Shown here one piece after another: positions 25,579 through 33,940 of a stretch of DNA of 64,000 bases (position 1 is the stretch's first letter; every line of letters starts with the position of its first letter). Source of the DNA: Cloacibacillus sp. An23 (GTDB lineage: Bacteria > Synergistota > Synergistia > Synergistales > Synergistaceae). The stretch lies in NCBI RefSeq assembly GCF_002159945.1, contig NZ_NFJQ01000011.1, forward strand, positions 1-64,000, in the 5' to 3' direction. The notes below the pieces were generated by a model that saw only the letters and a program-made list of their open reading frames with translations, searched no databases and was not told where the DNA came from. Position numbers and translations under genes: made by a program.

Positions 25579-26748
25579 GTGTCTGATAAAATTCGGCTCG
25601 CGGTAACTGGGGCTACCGGCAGCGTCGGAGGCGCGGTGCTCGACATATGCGCGCGTTTCCCTGACATTTTCGAGATAACCGCGCTCGCCGCCCGCCGCGA
25701 CGCCAAGAAGCTCGCGGAGCTCGGCCGTCGGCACGGGGCGAAGATACTGTGCCTCACGGAGCCGGCCGTTCCGTCGTGGCGCGAAGAAGGCTTCGTCTGC
25801 CTCACTGGCGAAGCGGCGCTGACTGATATTGTAACGGACGGACGAGTGGAACACGCGGTGTTCGCTTCGTCCGGCATCACGGCTATAAAGGCGCTTCAGG
25901 CGGCGCTTGAACGCGGCATAGACGTATCTCTCGCCAACAAAGAAAGTATCGTAGTAGGAGGCCCGTGGGTCATGCCGTTAGTGAAACGGCGCGGACAGCT
26001 CCGTCCGGTGGACAGCGAGCACAGCGCCGTCTGGCAGTGTGTGCGCGACTCCGAAAAGAAAGAAATCTCGCGTATCTGGCTCACTGCTTCCGGCGGGCCG
26101 TTCCGCGGCTATACCGAGGAGCAGATGGAGCGCGTGACCGCGGCCGACGCGCTGAAGCACCCCGTATGGAAGATGGGGCCGAAGATAACGATAGACAGCG
26201 CTACGCTGATGAACAAGGGTATAGAGTGCATCGAAGCGATGCAGCTCTTCGGCCTTCCGTCGGAAAAAGTCGGAGCGCTCATTCATCCTCTGTCGCAGGT
26301 TCACGGCATCGCTGAGTTCATAGACGGCACTGTCAAGCTTCTGCTCTCGCGCGCGGACATGAGGCTGCCTGCGGCTGCGGCGCTCGCGTGGCCCCGCAGA
26401 CTTCCGCTAGTGGAGAAGGGCTTTCCGCCCGTCGAGCCTTCCGCGTGGGAACTGCGGTTCAGCGAAATCGACGAAAAGCTCTTCCCGTGCTTCGCGCTCG
26501 CGCGCGAGGCCGGGCGTATGGGCGGCGCGTACCCGGCGCTGCTCGTCGGCGCGGACGAGAGCGCCGTGGAATATTTTCTGAAGGGCGAAATTTCATACCG
26601 CGGCATCGCGCGCGTCATATCGTCGGTTCTCGAAGAATATAACGGCGGAGCGCCGTCGTCGCTCGACGAAGCGATATCGCTGGTCGAAACCGGCCGCCGC
26701 GCCGCCGTCGAAAAATGTAAAAAATTCAACGGAGGCATACTTAGTTGA
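25579..26748 (+). CDS. dxr: 1-deoxy-D-xylulose-5-phosphate reductoisomerase
   Basis: Dxr converts DXP to MEP with NADPH, the committed step of the non-mevalonate isoprenoid pathway. The protein has 389 residues. The Rossmann motif GATGSVGGAVLD is at residues 10-21, LANKESIVVGG and VDSEHSAVWQ lie in the metal site, and ASGGPFRG with DSATLMNKGIE form the flexible substrate region. The start is GTG at 25579. Isoprenoid synthesis is completed in the same cluster by ispG, and the product feeds UppS. Confidence 0.96.
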   Translation: MSDKIRLAVTGATGSVGGAVLDICARFPDIFEITALAARRDAKKLAELGRRHGAKILCLTEPAVPSWREEGFVCLTGEAALTDIVTDGRVEHAVFASSGITAIKALQAALERGIDVSLANKESIVVGGPWVMPLVKRRGQLRPVDSEHSAVWQCVRDSEKKEISRIWLTASGGPFRGYTEEQMERVTAADALKHPVWKMGPKITIDSATLMNKGIECIEAMQLFGLPSEKVGALIHPLSQVHGIAEFIDGTVKLLLSRADMRLPAAAALAWPRRLPLVEKGFPPVEPSAWELRFSEIDEKLFPCFALAREAGRMGGAYPALLVGADESAVEYFLKGEISYRGIARVISSVLEEYNGGAPSSLDEAISLVETGRRAAVEKCKKFNGGILS

Positions 26749-27797
26749 TAAGCTTGATATCTTTCCTGATAGTCATAGGAATATGCGTCATTTCGCACGA
26801 GGGCGGGCACTTCTTTGCGGCGCGTTTCCGAGGCGTGCTGGTACATGAATTCTCCTTCGGCATGGGGCCCGAGATATGGCACCGCAAAAAAGGCGAGACG
26901 CAGTATTCATTTCGCGCCTTCCCGATAGGCGGATTCGTCAGGCTCGAGGGCGAAGACGACGAGACGTCGGAGCCGCACGAGCCGGGATACGATCCCAGCC
27001 GCTCGCTCGCCAACAAAAAACCGTGGGAGCGGATTCTGATAATGGGCGCGGGGGCTTCCGTCAACATCGCGCTCGCGTGGCTGCTGACGGCCCTTTACTT
27101 GGCCGGAAACGGCGCATACGACATGAGCGCGCCGAGACTGGGCGTAATAATGGAAAACACACCGGCCTACACGGCGGGGCTCAAAAGCGGGGACGTAATC
27201 GAGAGCATCGACGGCAAGCCGCTCGACAGGTGGGGGGACATACAGAAAATCATCCGCGACGGAAGCAAGTCGGGCGACACCTTCGACATCGTCGTTTCGC
27301 GCGGCGGGGAAGAGAAGAAACTCTCCATAAACATCCCCTATTCGGAGGAAGCCGGCGGAAGGCTGCTCGGCGTGCAGCCTCCGTATAGAAAATATCCGTT
27401 CATCCAGGCCCTCGGAGCTTCGTTCAGCTATTCGTGGAGCATGAGCGTGGCGATACTGAAAAGCCTCTGGCTCACGGTGACCGGACAGATGCGCGCAGAC
27501 GTAACCGGCCCGGTCGGCATCGCCGTAATGGCCGGCGACGCGCTGACGGCGGGCTTCTGGGCGTTCGTCGGGTTCCTGGGCGTCATCAATCTGAACCTGG
27601 GACTGCTGAACCTTCTGCCTTTTCCGGCGCTTGACGGCGGGCGCATCGTGTTCGTGCTCATCGAAATGGTGACCAGGCGCAAAGTTCCGGAGAAGGTCGA
27701 GACGATAATCCACTACGGAGGGTTCATCGTGCTCATCGCGCTCATAACGCTCGTCACGGGCAAGGACATATTCAGACTCTTTATCTCAAACCTTTAG
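26745..27797 (+). CDS. rseP: Site-2 intramembrane metalloprotease RseP
   Basis: RseP-type proteases cut membrane-bound anti-sigma factors or remnant signal peptides. The 350-residue protein has the zinc motif HEGGHFFAA at residues 18-26. A PDZ domain spans about 120-205 (with AYTAGLKSGDVIESIDG), and the third metal ligand region is NLLPFPALDGGRI. The start is TTG at 26745, overlapping the dxr stop by four bases. A sigma factor with a single-pass membrane partner lies 6 kb downstream and is a conceivable client, but that is speculation. Confidence 0.94.
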   Translation: MISLISFLIVIGICVISHEGGHFFAARFRGVLVHEFSFGMGPEIWHRKKGETQYSFRAFPIGGFVRLEGEDDETSEPHEPGYDPSRSLANKKPWERILIMGAGASVNIALAWLLTALYLAGNGAYDMSAPRLGVIMENTPAYTAGLKSGDVIESIDGKPLDRWGDIQKIIRDGSKSGDTFDIVVSRGGEEKKLSINIPYSEEAGGRLLGVQPPYRKYPFIQALGASFSYSWSMSVAILKSLWLTVTGQMRADVTGPVGIAVMAGDALTAGFWAFVGFLGVINLNLGLLNLLPFPALDGGRIVFVLIEMVTRRKVPEKVETIIHYGGFIVLIALITLVTGKDIFRLFISNL

Positions 27798-27826
27798 ATC
27801 ATATCTCAGCGGAGGCGGATAATACG

Positions 27827-28888
27827 ATGGGAAGCGCGCGCTCGGTGACAATTAACGGATTGAAGATAGGGGGCGGAGCTCCCGTCAGGGTCGAGAGCAT
27901 GCTGAAAAGCCGCCTCACCGACCTCGCGGCCTGTGTCGGCGAGACAGAAAGGCTCCGCGACGCAGGGTGCGAGCTCGCGCGCGTCGCTCTGCCGGACTCC
28001 GCGCTTGCGCCGGCCTTCGCGTCGCTCGTCAGAGAATCGCGGCTCACTCTCATGGCGGACATACACTTCGACCACAGGCTAGCGCTCGCAGCCATCGAAG
28101 CCGGCTGCCCGTCCGTACGCATAAACCCTGGTAACATGAGCGGCGCGGCGCGTCTCGCGGACGTCGTGGCGGCGGCTAAGGAACGCGGCGTCGTCATACG
28201 GATAGGCGCGAACGGCGGCTCGCTCGGAAATTCGCAGCTCGAACGCTGCGGCGGCGACCGCGGCGCGGCGCTGGTCCTTGCTGTTGAAGAACAGCTAAGG
28301 CCGCTGCTGGACATGGACTTCACCCGGATAATCATATCGGCGAAATCGTCCTCGATAGCGGAGACGGTGCGCGCCAACGCTATACTGGCTGGCAGATACC
28401 CGTTCCCGCTCCACATCGGCGTAACCGAGGCCGGAAACGGCAATTCCGGCGTCGTCAAGGGAGCCGCGGGAATATCCATGATGCTCGCGCAGGGCATAGG
28501 CGACACTCTGCGCGTCAGCCTCACCGCGCCCGGAGAAGAAGAAGTCGAAACAGGCTATAACATCCTGAAGGCCCTCGGACTGCGCAGCCGCGGCTGGGAG
28601 CTCGTAAGCTGTCCGACGTGCGGACGCCGCCGCGTGGAAGTCGCGGAGCTCGTCGAACGCCTGAAGAAAATACTGCCTCCCTCCGCCGCCTCAGGCTTAA
28701 CGGTAGCCGTTATGGGCTGTGAGGTGAACGGGCCGAAGGAGGCGGCCGGCGCGGATCTCGGCGTCGCGGGGTGCCCGGACGGGTTCATAGTTTTTAAAAA
28801 AGGCGCGTTCCTCTGCCGCGGCTCTATGGATGTATTTGAAGAAATTGTCCGGCGCGAAATCAACTCCATACTAAACCATAAAAAATAA
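27827..28888 (+). CDS. ispG: 4-hydroxy-3-methylbut-2-en-1-yl diphosphate synthase IspG
   Basis: IspG reduces MEcPP to HMBPP using a 4Fe-4S cluster, the penultimate MEP-pathway step. The 353-residue TIM-barrel plus Fe-S domain shows MADIHFDH, RINPGNM, GVTEAGNG and the cluster region SCPTCGRR and MGCEVNGPKEA. The last Glu and three Cys are the usual ligands. It follows rseP by 29 bases with AGCGGAGG upstream, the last gene of the run starting at 16853. A promoter for arcA follows directly. Confidence 0.95.
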   Translation: MGSARSVTINGLKIGGGAPVRVESMLKSRLTDLAACVGETERLRDAGCELARVALPDSALAPAFASLVRESRLTLMADIHFDHRLALAAIEAGCPSVRINPGNMSGAARLADVVAAAKERGVVIRIGANGGSLGNSQLERCGGDRGAALVLAVEEQLRPLLDMDFTRIIISAKSSSIAETVRANAILAGRYPFPLHIGVTEAGNGNSGVVKGAAGISMMLAQGIGDTLRVSLTAPGEEEVETGYNILKALGLRSRGWELVSCPTCGRRRVEVAELVERLKKILPPSAASGLTVAVMGCEVNGPKEAAGADLGVAGCPDGFIVFKKGAFLCRGSMDVFEEIVRREINSILNHKK

Positions 28889-28920
28889 CAAGTTCATAAA
28901 AACTTTATCCTTTCGGTGTG

Positions 28921-28951
28921 TTGACTTATCTTCGATAAAACTATAAGATAA
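28921..28951 (+). promoter_or_regulatory. arcA promoter with an overlapping dyad
   Basis: TTGACT at 28921-28926 and TAAGAT at 28944-28949 are spaced by 17 bases, a good sigma-70 type promoter. TTATCTT (28926-28932) and AAGATAA (28945-28951) form an inverted repeat across the promoter and could be an operator. An untranslated leader of about 90 bases would precede the chosen arcA start. Confidence 0.6.
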
Positions 28952-29047
28952 AGCCGCAACTTAGATAATTCAAAGATTTTTATGAAGACGGCGTCCGCCG
29001 CCGCAATCGGCGTATATCTTGAAGACGGAATGAAAAGAGGTGCAAAA

Positions 29048-30283
29048 ATGAACTCAAATACCGAGTTTAGTGTATTCTCTGAGACCGGGCAGCTTAAGCA
29101 GGTGATGCTGCACCGCCCGAGCAGAGAGATCGACCGCCTGACGATAGACAACATGGACGAGCTTCTCTTTGACGACCTCCTGTGGCTGGAGCAGGCGCAG
29201 CGCGAGCACGACGGCTTTGCGAAGCTGCTTAGGGACAACGGCACGGAGGTTCTCTACTTCAGCAGAACTCTCGCCGAGACTATGGCCGTCCCCGACGCGA
29301 AGGAAGAACTGATAAACGACGTCTTTCGTTTTGAATGCCTTGACCGCCGCATCTCTGACGAATTCCGCCCAGTGCTCATGGAGATGCCGGAAAGCGAGCT
29401 GGCCGGCCACCTTATAGAAGGCTGGACCAAGAAAGAGGCGAACGGCGTTTGCCGGCGCGCTCCCAGCCTCGTCGCATCAGTCTCGAACGGCAGCGATTTT
29501 CTGATTCATCCGATCCCCAACCTGTACTTCCAACGTGACCCTGCGATAACAGTCGCCGACGGCATAATATTTGGACAGATGACCTTCGAGGCGCGAAGGA
29601 TAGAACCGCTGTACTGGAAATACATCATACGCTTCCATCCGAGATTCGCCGGCATGCGCGTACTCTTCGGAGACGCGCCGGACGAGGTTTGGCCGCAGAA
29701 AGCCGAAGGGGGCGACATACTCGTCCTGTCGGACAAAGCCGTCGCGATAGGCGTGTCTCAGCGCACCGCGCCTACGACAGTCCAGCGCATCGGGCGCAAC
29801 CTCGCTGCGAAAACCTCGATAAAGCGCGTATTCGCCTTCGAGATACCGCGCGGGCGCTACTGCATGCACCTGGACACGGTCTTTACGATGGTGGACAAGG
29901 ACGCCTTCTGCGTATATCCGCCGCTGCTGGAGTCCCTGAAAGTCTGGCAGCTCGACTATTCCGACGGCGGCACGCTTGAAACGCTCGAGCAGAAAAAAGA
30001 CTGGCAGGCGGCGATAGCATCTACGCTCGAAGTCGAAAGGCTGCGGCTCATAGTCATGCGCGGACGCGACGACGCTGAGACTGCGCGCGAGCAGTGGCAC
30101 GACGGCTGCAACACCCTCGCCGTCGCCCCTGGCAAGGTCGTCGTCTACAACCGCAACGTCAACTCGGCTAAGCTGCTCCGCGACAACGGGGTAGAGGTGC
30201 TCGAGCTCGAAGGGCCTGAGCTCGGACGCGGACGCGGCGGCCCGCGCTGCATGTCGATGCCGCTCAACAGAGCCCCTGTATAA
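29048..30283 (+). CDS. arcA: Arginine deiminase
   Basis: ArcA hydrolyses arginine to citrulline and ammonia, the first step of the fermentative ADI pathway. The 411-residue protein has the family motifs LYFQRDPA, EGGDILVL, HLDTVFTMVD and the catalytic Cys in GGPRCMSMP at the C-terminus. ATG 29048 is chosen over one at 28982 because AGAGGTG at 29037-29043 serves it and the protein then begins FSVFSETGQLKQVMLHRP, as in relatives. It is followed by arcB with its own promoter. No carbamate kinase (arcC) or antiporter is in the window. Confidence 0.95.
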   Translation: MNSNTEFSVFSETGQLKQVMLHRPSREIDRLTIDNMDELLFDDLLWLEQAQREHDGFAKLLRDNGTEVLYFSRTLAETMAVPDAKEELINDVFRFECLDRRISDEFRPVLMEMPESELAGHLIEGWTKKEANGVCRRAPSLVASVSNGSDFLIHPIPNLYFQRDPAITVADGIIFGQMTFEARRIEPLYWKYIIRFHPRFAGMRVLFGDAPDEVWPQKAEGGDILVLSDKAVAIGVSQRTAPTTVQRIGRNLAAKTSIKRVFAFEIPRGRYCMHLDTVFTMVDKDAFCVYPPLLESLKVWQLDYSDGGTLETLEQKKDWQAAIASTLEVERLRLIVMRGRDDAETAREQWHDGCNTLAVAPGKVVVYNRNVNSAKLLRDNGVEVLELEGPELGRGRGGPRCMSMPLNRAPV

Positions 30284-30306
30284 AATTTAGTTGATATTGA
30301 TTAATT

Positions 30307-30346
30307 TTGTAAAAACTATTTACAAAAAGATAAAATAGAGTAAAAT
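30307..30346 (+). promoter_or_regulatory. arcB promoter with perfect dyad over the -35
   Basis: TTTACA at 30319-30324 and TAAAAT at 30341-30346 are spaced by 16 bases. TTGTAAA (30307-30313) and TTTACAA (30319-30325) form a perfect inverted repeat with a five-base spacer, and the right half contains the -35. The whole interval is AT-rich compared with the genes around it. Confidence 0.6.
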
Positions 30347-30382
30347 ACAAATCTACAATAAAAAGTGAAGGGAGTTTTTTCT

Positions 30383-31336
30383 ATGCCTGTGAATCTTCGC
30401 AACCGTCATCTTATCTCTTTGAAGCACCATACGCCGGCGGAGATTGAATATCTCCTCGACCTTGCCGCCGACCTCAAAAATAAAAAGCGGGCCGGCATAA
30501 AGGGCAACCTGCTGGAGCGTAAGAACGTGGCGCTCATCTTCGAAAAGCCGTCTACCCGCACCCGCTGCGCATTCACGGTCGCGGCAATCGACGAGGGCGG
30601 ACATCCAGAGTACCTCGGAAAGAACGACATCCAGCTCGGACACAAGGAAGACGTGGCCGACACTGCGCGCGTTCTCGGGCGTATGTTCGACGGCATAGAG
30701 TTCCGCGGATTCAGCCAGAAGGTGGTCGAAGACCTCGCGAAGTACGCGGGCGTCCCAGTCTGGAACGGACTCACCGACGATTATCACCCGACGCAGGTTC
30801 TCGCAGACTTCCTCACTATCCGCGAGAACTTTGGACGCCTTAAGGGCATCCGCCTCGTCTATGTCGGCGACGGACGTAACAACGTAGCCAACTCCCTCAT
30901 GATAGGTGCGGCGAAGATGGGGATGCACTTCGTCATAGGCTCGCCGAAGGAGCTCTTCCCGGACCCGGCGCTCGTCGCCGAGTGCGAGCAGATAGCGAAG
31001 GAGTGCGAGTCGGGCGCGACCATAACCATCACCGACGACCCGAAGGCCGCCGTCAAGGGTGCGGACGCGATATACACAGACGTCTGGGCGTCGATGGGCG
31101 AGGAGGCTAAAGCCGCCGAGCGCAAAGCGCTGCTTCAGCCCTATCAGGTAAACCGCGAGCTTATTGAAGCGGCCGGCAACGACGACGTTATCTTCCTCCA
31201 CTGCCTGCCGGCGGTGAAGGGCAACGAAGTGACGGAAGATGTATTCGAGTCCCGCCACGCGCGTCAGTTCGACGAAGCCGAGAACCGCATGCATACGATC
31301 AAGGCCGTCATGGTAGCGAGCATCGGCAACCTCTAA
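30383..31336 (+). CDS. arcB: Ornithine carbamoyltransferase, probably catabolic
   Basis: In the ADI pathway this enzyme converts citrulline and phosphate to ornithine and carbamoyl phosphate. The 317-residue protein has the carbamoyl-phosphate motif [23 protein letters not shown] and the ornithine-binding HCLPA. A catabolic role is inferred from the adjacent arcA; no biosynthetic arg genes are near. ATG 30383 has AAGGGAG eight bases upstream. A GTG 18 bases earlier is in frame but lacks a ribosome site. Confidence 0.95.
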   Translation: MPVNLRNRHLISLKHHTPAEIEYLLDLAADLKNKKRAGIKGNLLERKNVALIFEKPSTRTRCAFTVAAIDEGGHPEYLGKNDIQLGHKEDVADTARVLGRMFDGIEFRGFSQKVVEDLAKYAGVPVWNGLTDDYHPTQVLADFLTIRENFGRLKGIRLVYVGDGRNNVANSLMIGAAKMGMHFVIGSPKELFPDPALVAECEQIAKECESGATITITDDPKAAVKGADAIYTDVWASMGEEAKAAERKALLQPYQVNRELIEAAGNDDVIFLHCLPAVKGNEVTEDVFESRHARQFDEAENRMHTIKAVMVASIGNL

Positions 31337-31362
31337 TCCGGCCTTTCGCTTTTAAGTAAAAA

Positions 31363-31396
31363 ACAAAGGGACGCCGCAAGGCGTCCCCTTGTTTTT
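31363..31396 (+). terminator. Strong rho-independent terminator after arcB
   Basis: ACAAAGGGACGCC pairs with GGCGTCCCCTTGT around GCAA, followed by T5. It closes the arc transcript before the minus-strand tRNA genes. Confidence 0.85.
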
Positions 31397-31471
31397 GCCG
31401 TCTCTCATGTTCAAGCCAATAGCTGAAAAACAAAAAAGCTCTCCCGACGGAGAGCTTAAAATCTCAAAGAA

Positions 31472-31547
31472 TGGAGCCAGCGTCCGGACTCGAACCGGAG
31501 ACCTGCGCATTACGAGTGCGCTGCTCTACCAACTGAGCTACGCTGGC
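31472..31547 (-). tRNA. tRNA-Thr (anticodon CGT)
   Basis: The minus strand folds as a 76-base cloverleaf beginning GCCAGCGTAGCTCAGTTGG. The anticodon stem GCGCA/TGCGC encloses loop CTCGTAA, so the anticodon is CGU and reads ACG. The T-arm is CTCCGG/TTCGAGT/CCGGA and the encoded 3' end is CCA. tRNA-Gly lies seven bases upstream on the same strand, so the two are probably one transcript. Confidence 0.95.
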
Positions 31548-31554
31548 CTCTCTT

Positions 31555-31630
31555 TGGAGCGGACAACGGGATTCGAACCCGCGACCCTTAGCTTGGGAAG
31601 CTAATGCTCTACCAACTGAGCTATGTCCGC
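31555..31630 (-). tRNA. tRNA-Gly (anticodon CCC)
   Basis: The minus strand gives a 76-base cloverleaf beginning GCGGACATAGCTCAGTTGG. The anticodon stem TTAGC/GCTAA encloses TTCCCAA, so the anticodon is CCC and reads GGG. CCA is encoded. The 220 bases between this gene and the next plus-strand gene at 31854 hold AT-rich sequence and the promoter at 31789; no further gene is visible there. Confidence 0.95.
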
Positions 31631-31788
31631 AATTCAACGGAGAGAATAATATCATAACTTTTGAATTAGCGCCACTCCTTTTTTGAAAAAAATTAAGATA
31701 AATTTTCATGAGCCTCCTTGCCGCCTTCCATCGCGTCGCCGGCATTGTAACAGTAAAATGAAACTTTCATCACGCGGCGGCGGGGATA

Positions 31789-31817
31789 TTGTCAACGCTG
31801 TGAACCGTTGATATTAT
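31789..31817 (+). promoter_or_regulatory. Promoter of the phosphoglycerate-mutase-like gene
   Basis: TTGTCA at 31789-31794 and TATTAT at 31812-31817 are spaced by exactly 17 bases, about 36 bases before the start codon. Confidence 0.6.
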
Positions 31818-31853
31818 AAAAACAGTTGAGATGCTGAAAAGAGGCGTATTGCA

Positions 31854-32564
31854 TTGACGGAACACATCAGGAAGGACACGGACGAGGCGCCGGGGCTCAG
31901 CGCGCCCGAAAACGGCAGAAAGATATATTTCGTGCGGCACGGCAAGACTGAATGGAACAACCTGTTCCGCTATCAGGGCGTCACCGACGTCCCGCTCTGC
32001 GCTGAGGGCGAGGAGCAGGCGCGGCGCGCGGGGCTGCGGCTCGCGCGTTTGAACGTAGGCGCCATAGTTTGCAGCCCTCTGTCGCGCGCCTTCGAGACCG
32101 CGAAGCGGATCGCGGCGCACCACCCAGGCGTAATCGTAGAAAAAAATCCGCTCTTTATAGAAATTAACTTCGGAGAGTGGGAGGGGCTGACCGTCCCGGA
32201 AATCAAAGCGCACAGCGGAGAAGAGCTCTTTTATAAATGGCGTTCGAACGAGCTTCACGTAACGGTCCCGGGCGGCGAGGAGGCCGATGCAGTTTTCGAC
32301 CGCGCGTCGCGTGCGGCTGACGAACTTATATCGCGGCGCGAGGAGAACATAGTCGTCGTCGGACACGGCGCGATGTTCCGCGCTCTTCTGCTGCCGCTGC
32401 TCGGCGTCCCGCGCTCCAACGTGTTCTGGAAGACGCGCGTGGACAACTGCTCTATCTCGGCCCTCTGCGTGGAAAATAACGGAAAAGCGACGCTCTCGTT
32501 CCTCAACGACACGCTCCACCTCCATGCGGACGAGGACAAAATCGCTGATTTGCCGCTCTCTTAG
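31854..32564 (+). CDS. Histidine phosphatase (phosphoglycerate mutase-like) family protein
   Basis: The catalytic RHG motif is in YFVRHGKTEWN at about residues 24-34, and the second His is in VVGHGAMFRALL. This family includes cofactor-dependent phosphoglycerate mutases, alpha-ribazole phosphatase (CobC) and broad phosphatases. The 236-residue length and the second motif fit the small phosphatase type better than true mutase. The start is TTG at 31854, with AGAGG upstream at long spacing, so a nearby alternative start is possible. The product's substrate cannot be read from the sequence. Confidence 0.85.
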   Translation: MTEHIRKDTDEAPGLSAPENGRKIYFVRHGKTEWNNLFRYQGVTDVPLCAEGEEQARRAGLRLARLNVGAIVCSPLSRAFETAKRIAAHHPGVIVEKNPLFIEINFGEWEGLTVPEIKAHSGEELFYKWRSNELHVTVPGGEEADAVFDRASRAADELISRREENIVVVGHGAMFRALLLPLLGVPRSNVFWKTRVDNCSISALCVENNGKATLSFLNDTLHLHADEDKIADLPLS

Positions 32565-32657
32565 CGCAAAGACGTTAGGTGTGTGGTAAAATAGAAAAAA
32601 TTGTGCAGACCTTCGCCTATTCGCATTGCGCGGACATGGCTGCAAAGGTGGGGTAAC

Positions 32658-33260
32658 ATGAAAAAAACAACAGAATACGACGGCGGACGCCGCGACGATT
32701 CCAAGCTGTGGGCCGAGTGCGCCGCCGGCAGCGACGCGGCTAGAGAAGAGCTGATCCTCGCCAACAGGCCCATGGTCTATTGGCTCGCCAAGAAGCTGAA
32801 GGTTCCATACAACACATACCATGATCTGATCCAGGAGGGGATGCTCGCGCTTATAAGCGCGGTCGATTCTTTCGATCCGAGCCGGAACATCTGTTTTTCC
32901 ACGTACGCATATTACAAAATCAACGGCAGGATGATAAATTTCCTGCAGCGCGTAGAAGCGAAAGCCCCGACGCCTGTGGAAGACGCCGTTTTCGAAAGCG
33001 GAGAGGACGGCGGCGCTGCCCTTTACGACGCGCCGGAGCGCAGAGAATGGTCGATAGACCTTGAGAACGCGCTGTCGCAGCTTTCGGAACGCGAGTCCGA
33101 CATCATCAACGCGCTCATCATGGAAGGGCGCGTAGCAAACGACGTGGCGGCGGAAAAGTCAATCGACGTGAGCAACGTCTATAGGATACGCCGCAAGGCG
33201 CTCGCCAAGCTTAAATCGTGGCTCGGCATAGAGAGCGCGCAGGAGGCATCCAAGGCCTGA
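32658..33260 (+). CDS. Sigma-70 family RNA polymerase sigma factor
   Basis: The 200-residue protein has sigma region 2 (DLIQEGMLALISAVDSFDP, then CFSTYAYYKINGRM) and region 4 at the C-terminus (LSERESDIINALI followed by an HTH ending VYRIRRKALAKLKSWL). Regions 1 and 3 are reduced, so it is an alternative factor closer to the FliA/SigB or minimal type than to RpoD. ATG 32658 follows GGTGGGG. An extended -10 (TGG TAAAAT, about 32583-32591) lies upstream. The next gene, 37 bases on, encodes a single-pass membrane protein, which suggests a sigma/anti-sigma pair placed before bamA. Confidence 0.85.
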   Translation: MKKTTEYDGGRRDDSKLWAECAAGSDAAREELILANRPMVYWLAKKLKVPYNTYHDLIQEGMLALISAVDSFDPSRNICFSTYAYYKINGRMINFLQRVEAKAPTPVEDAVFESGEDGGAALYDAPERREWSIDLENALSQLSERESDIINALIMEGRVANDVAAEKSIDVSNVYRIRRKALAKLKSWLGIESAQEASKA

Positions 33261-33297
33261 CGGCTCACATGCCGCGCGGCTGAGGACGAAATTCAAA

Positions 33298-33897
33298 ATG
33301 ACGCAAAAGACTGCGAGACTTCAAAGATGGCTCGACCGGCTGACGGCGGCCTGCGACAATAAAAAATGGAAATCGGCTGTGGCGGAGGCGGACTGCCTGT
33401 CGGCGGAGCTTCGCCTAGTGCGAGAGGAGCTGTGGGAGAAGGCCGAGGAATCCGCGGCCCCAAAGCGCTCGTTCAGCTTCAGGACGTGCGCTTCGTTCGG
33501 CGCCCGTTCATTCGGCATCGCCATGGCTATAGTGTGTCTCTGCACGTTCCCGATAGCAGTGGAGAGCGGAAAGCCGCAGAACATAGCCGCGCTTCCGACC
33601 GGCGCCGAGAACAAATTCGAAGAGTTCACGCTCGTGACCGCGGAAGAGAAAGAGCTGCTCCAGATGCTGCGCGCCAACCTCAAAGAAAGCAACGTGGCCG
33701 TCAAAAAAGCGGAGAAGTCTCTCCCGGCGAAGCCGAAGCTCGCCGCAAGGACGGCCGAGCGCCACATCACGGACATCCCCGAGCGACCCGCCGCGCCGCG
33801 CGCCGAGAAAATCCGGCCGGAAGAGCTGCTGACGCTCATTCAGATAGGAGAGAAAAGCCTCAGAGGGGACACCCCGGCTATTAAGATAATAAACTAA
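33298..33897 (+). CDS. Single-pass membrane protein next to a sigma factor, unknown (candidate anti-sigma)
   Basis: The 199-residue protein has a charged cytoplasmic-like N-terminal third (about residues 1-60, helical). A single hydrophobic segment follows at about 74-92 (FGIAMAIVCLCTFPIAV). The remainder is probably periplasmic, with Ala, Lys and Pro-rich stretches. I recognise no domain; no zinc-type HxxxCxxC anti-sigma motif is visible. Topology and position directly after a sigma-factor gene fit an anti-sigma or envelope-sensing protein. The next gene, 43 bases on, is bamA. An unrelated envelope role is equally compatible with the sequence. Confidence 0.6.
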   Translation: MTQKTARLQRWLDRLTAACDNKKWKSAVAEADCLSAELRLVREELWEKAEESAAPKRSFSFRTCASFGARSFGIAMAIVCLCTFPIAVESGKPQNIAALPTGAENKFEEFTLVTAEEKELLQMLRANLKESNVAVKKAEKSLPAKPKLAARTAERHITDIPERPAAPRAEKIRPEELLTLIQIGEKSLRGDTPAIKIIN

Positions 33898-33940
33898 GCT
33901 TGAAGCTGATTCAGTTTTTTGTTTCAAGGAGTGGTACTTT

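Noticed and set aside
31389-31604. Plus-strand open frame across the tRNA-Thr and tRNA-Gly genes
   Set aside because: It is the antisense of two real tRNA genes; such reading frames appear in databases as false proteins. No ribosome site.
31464-31745. Minus-strand open frame covering the same tRNA genes
   Set aside because: It is the sense strand of the tRNAs read as codons; clearly spurious.
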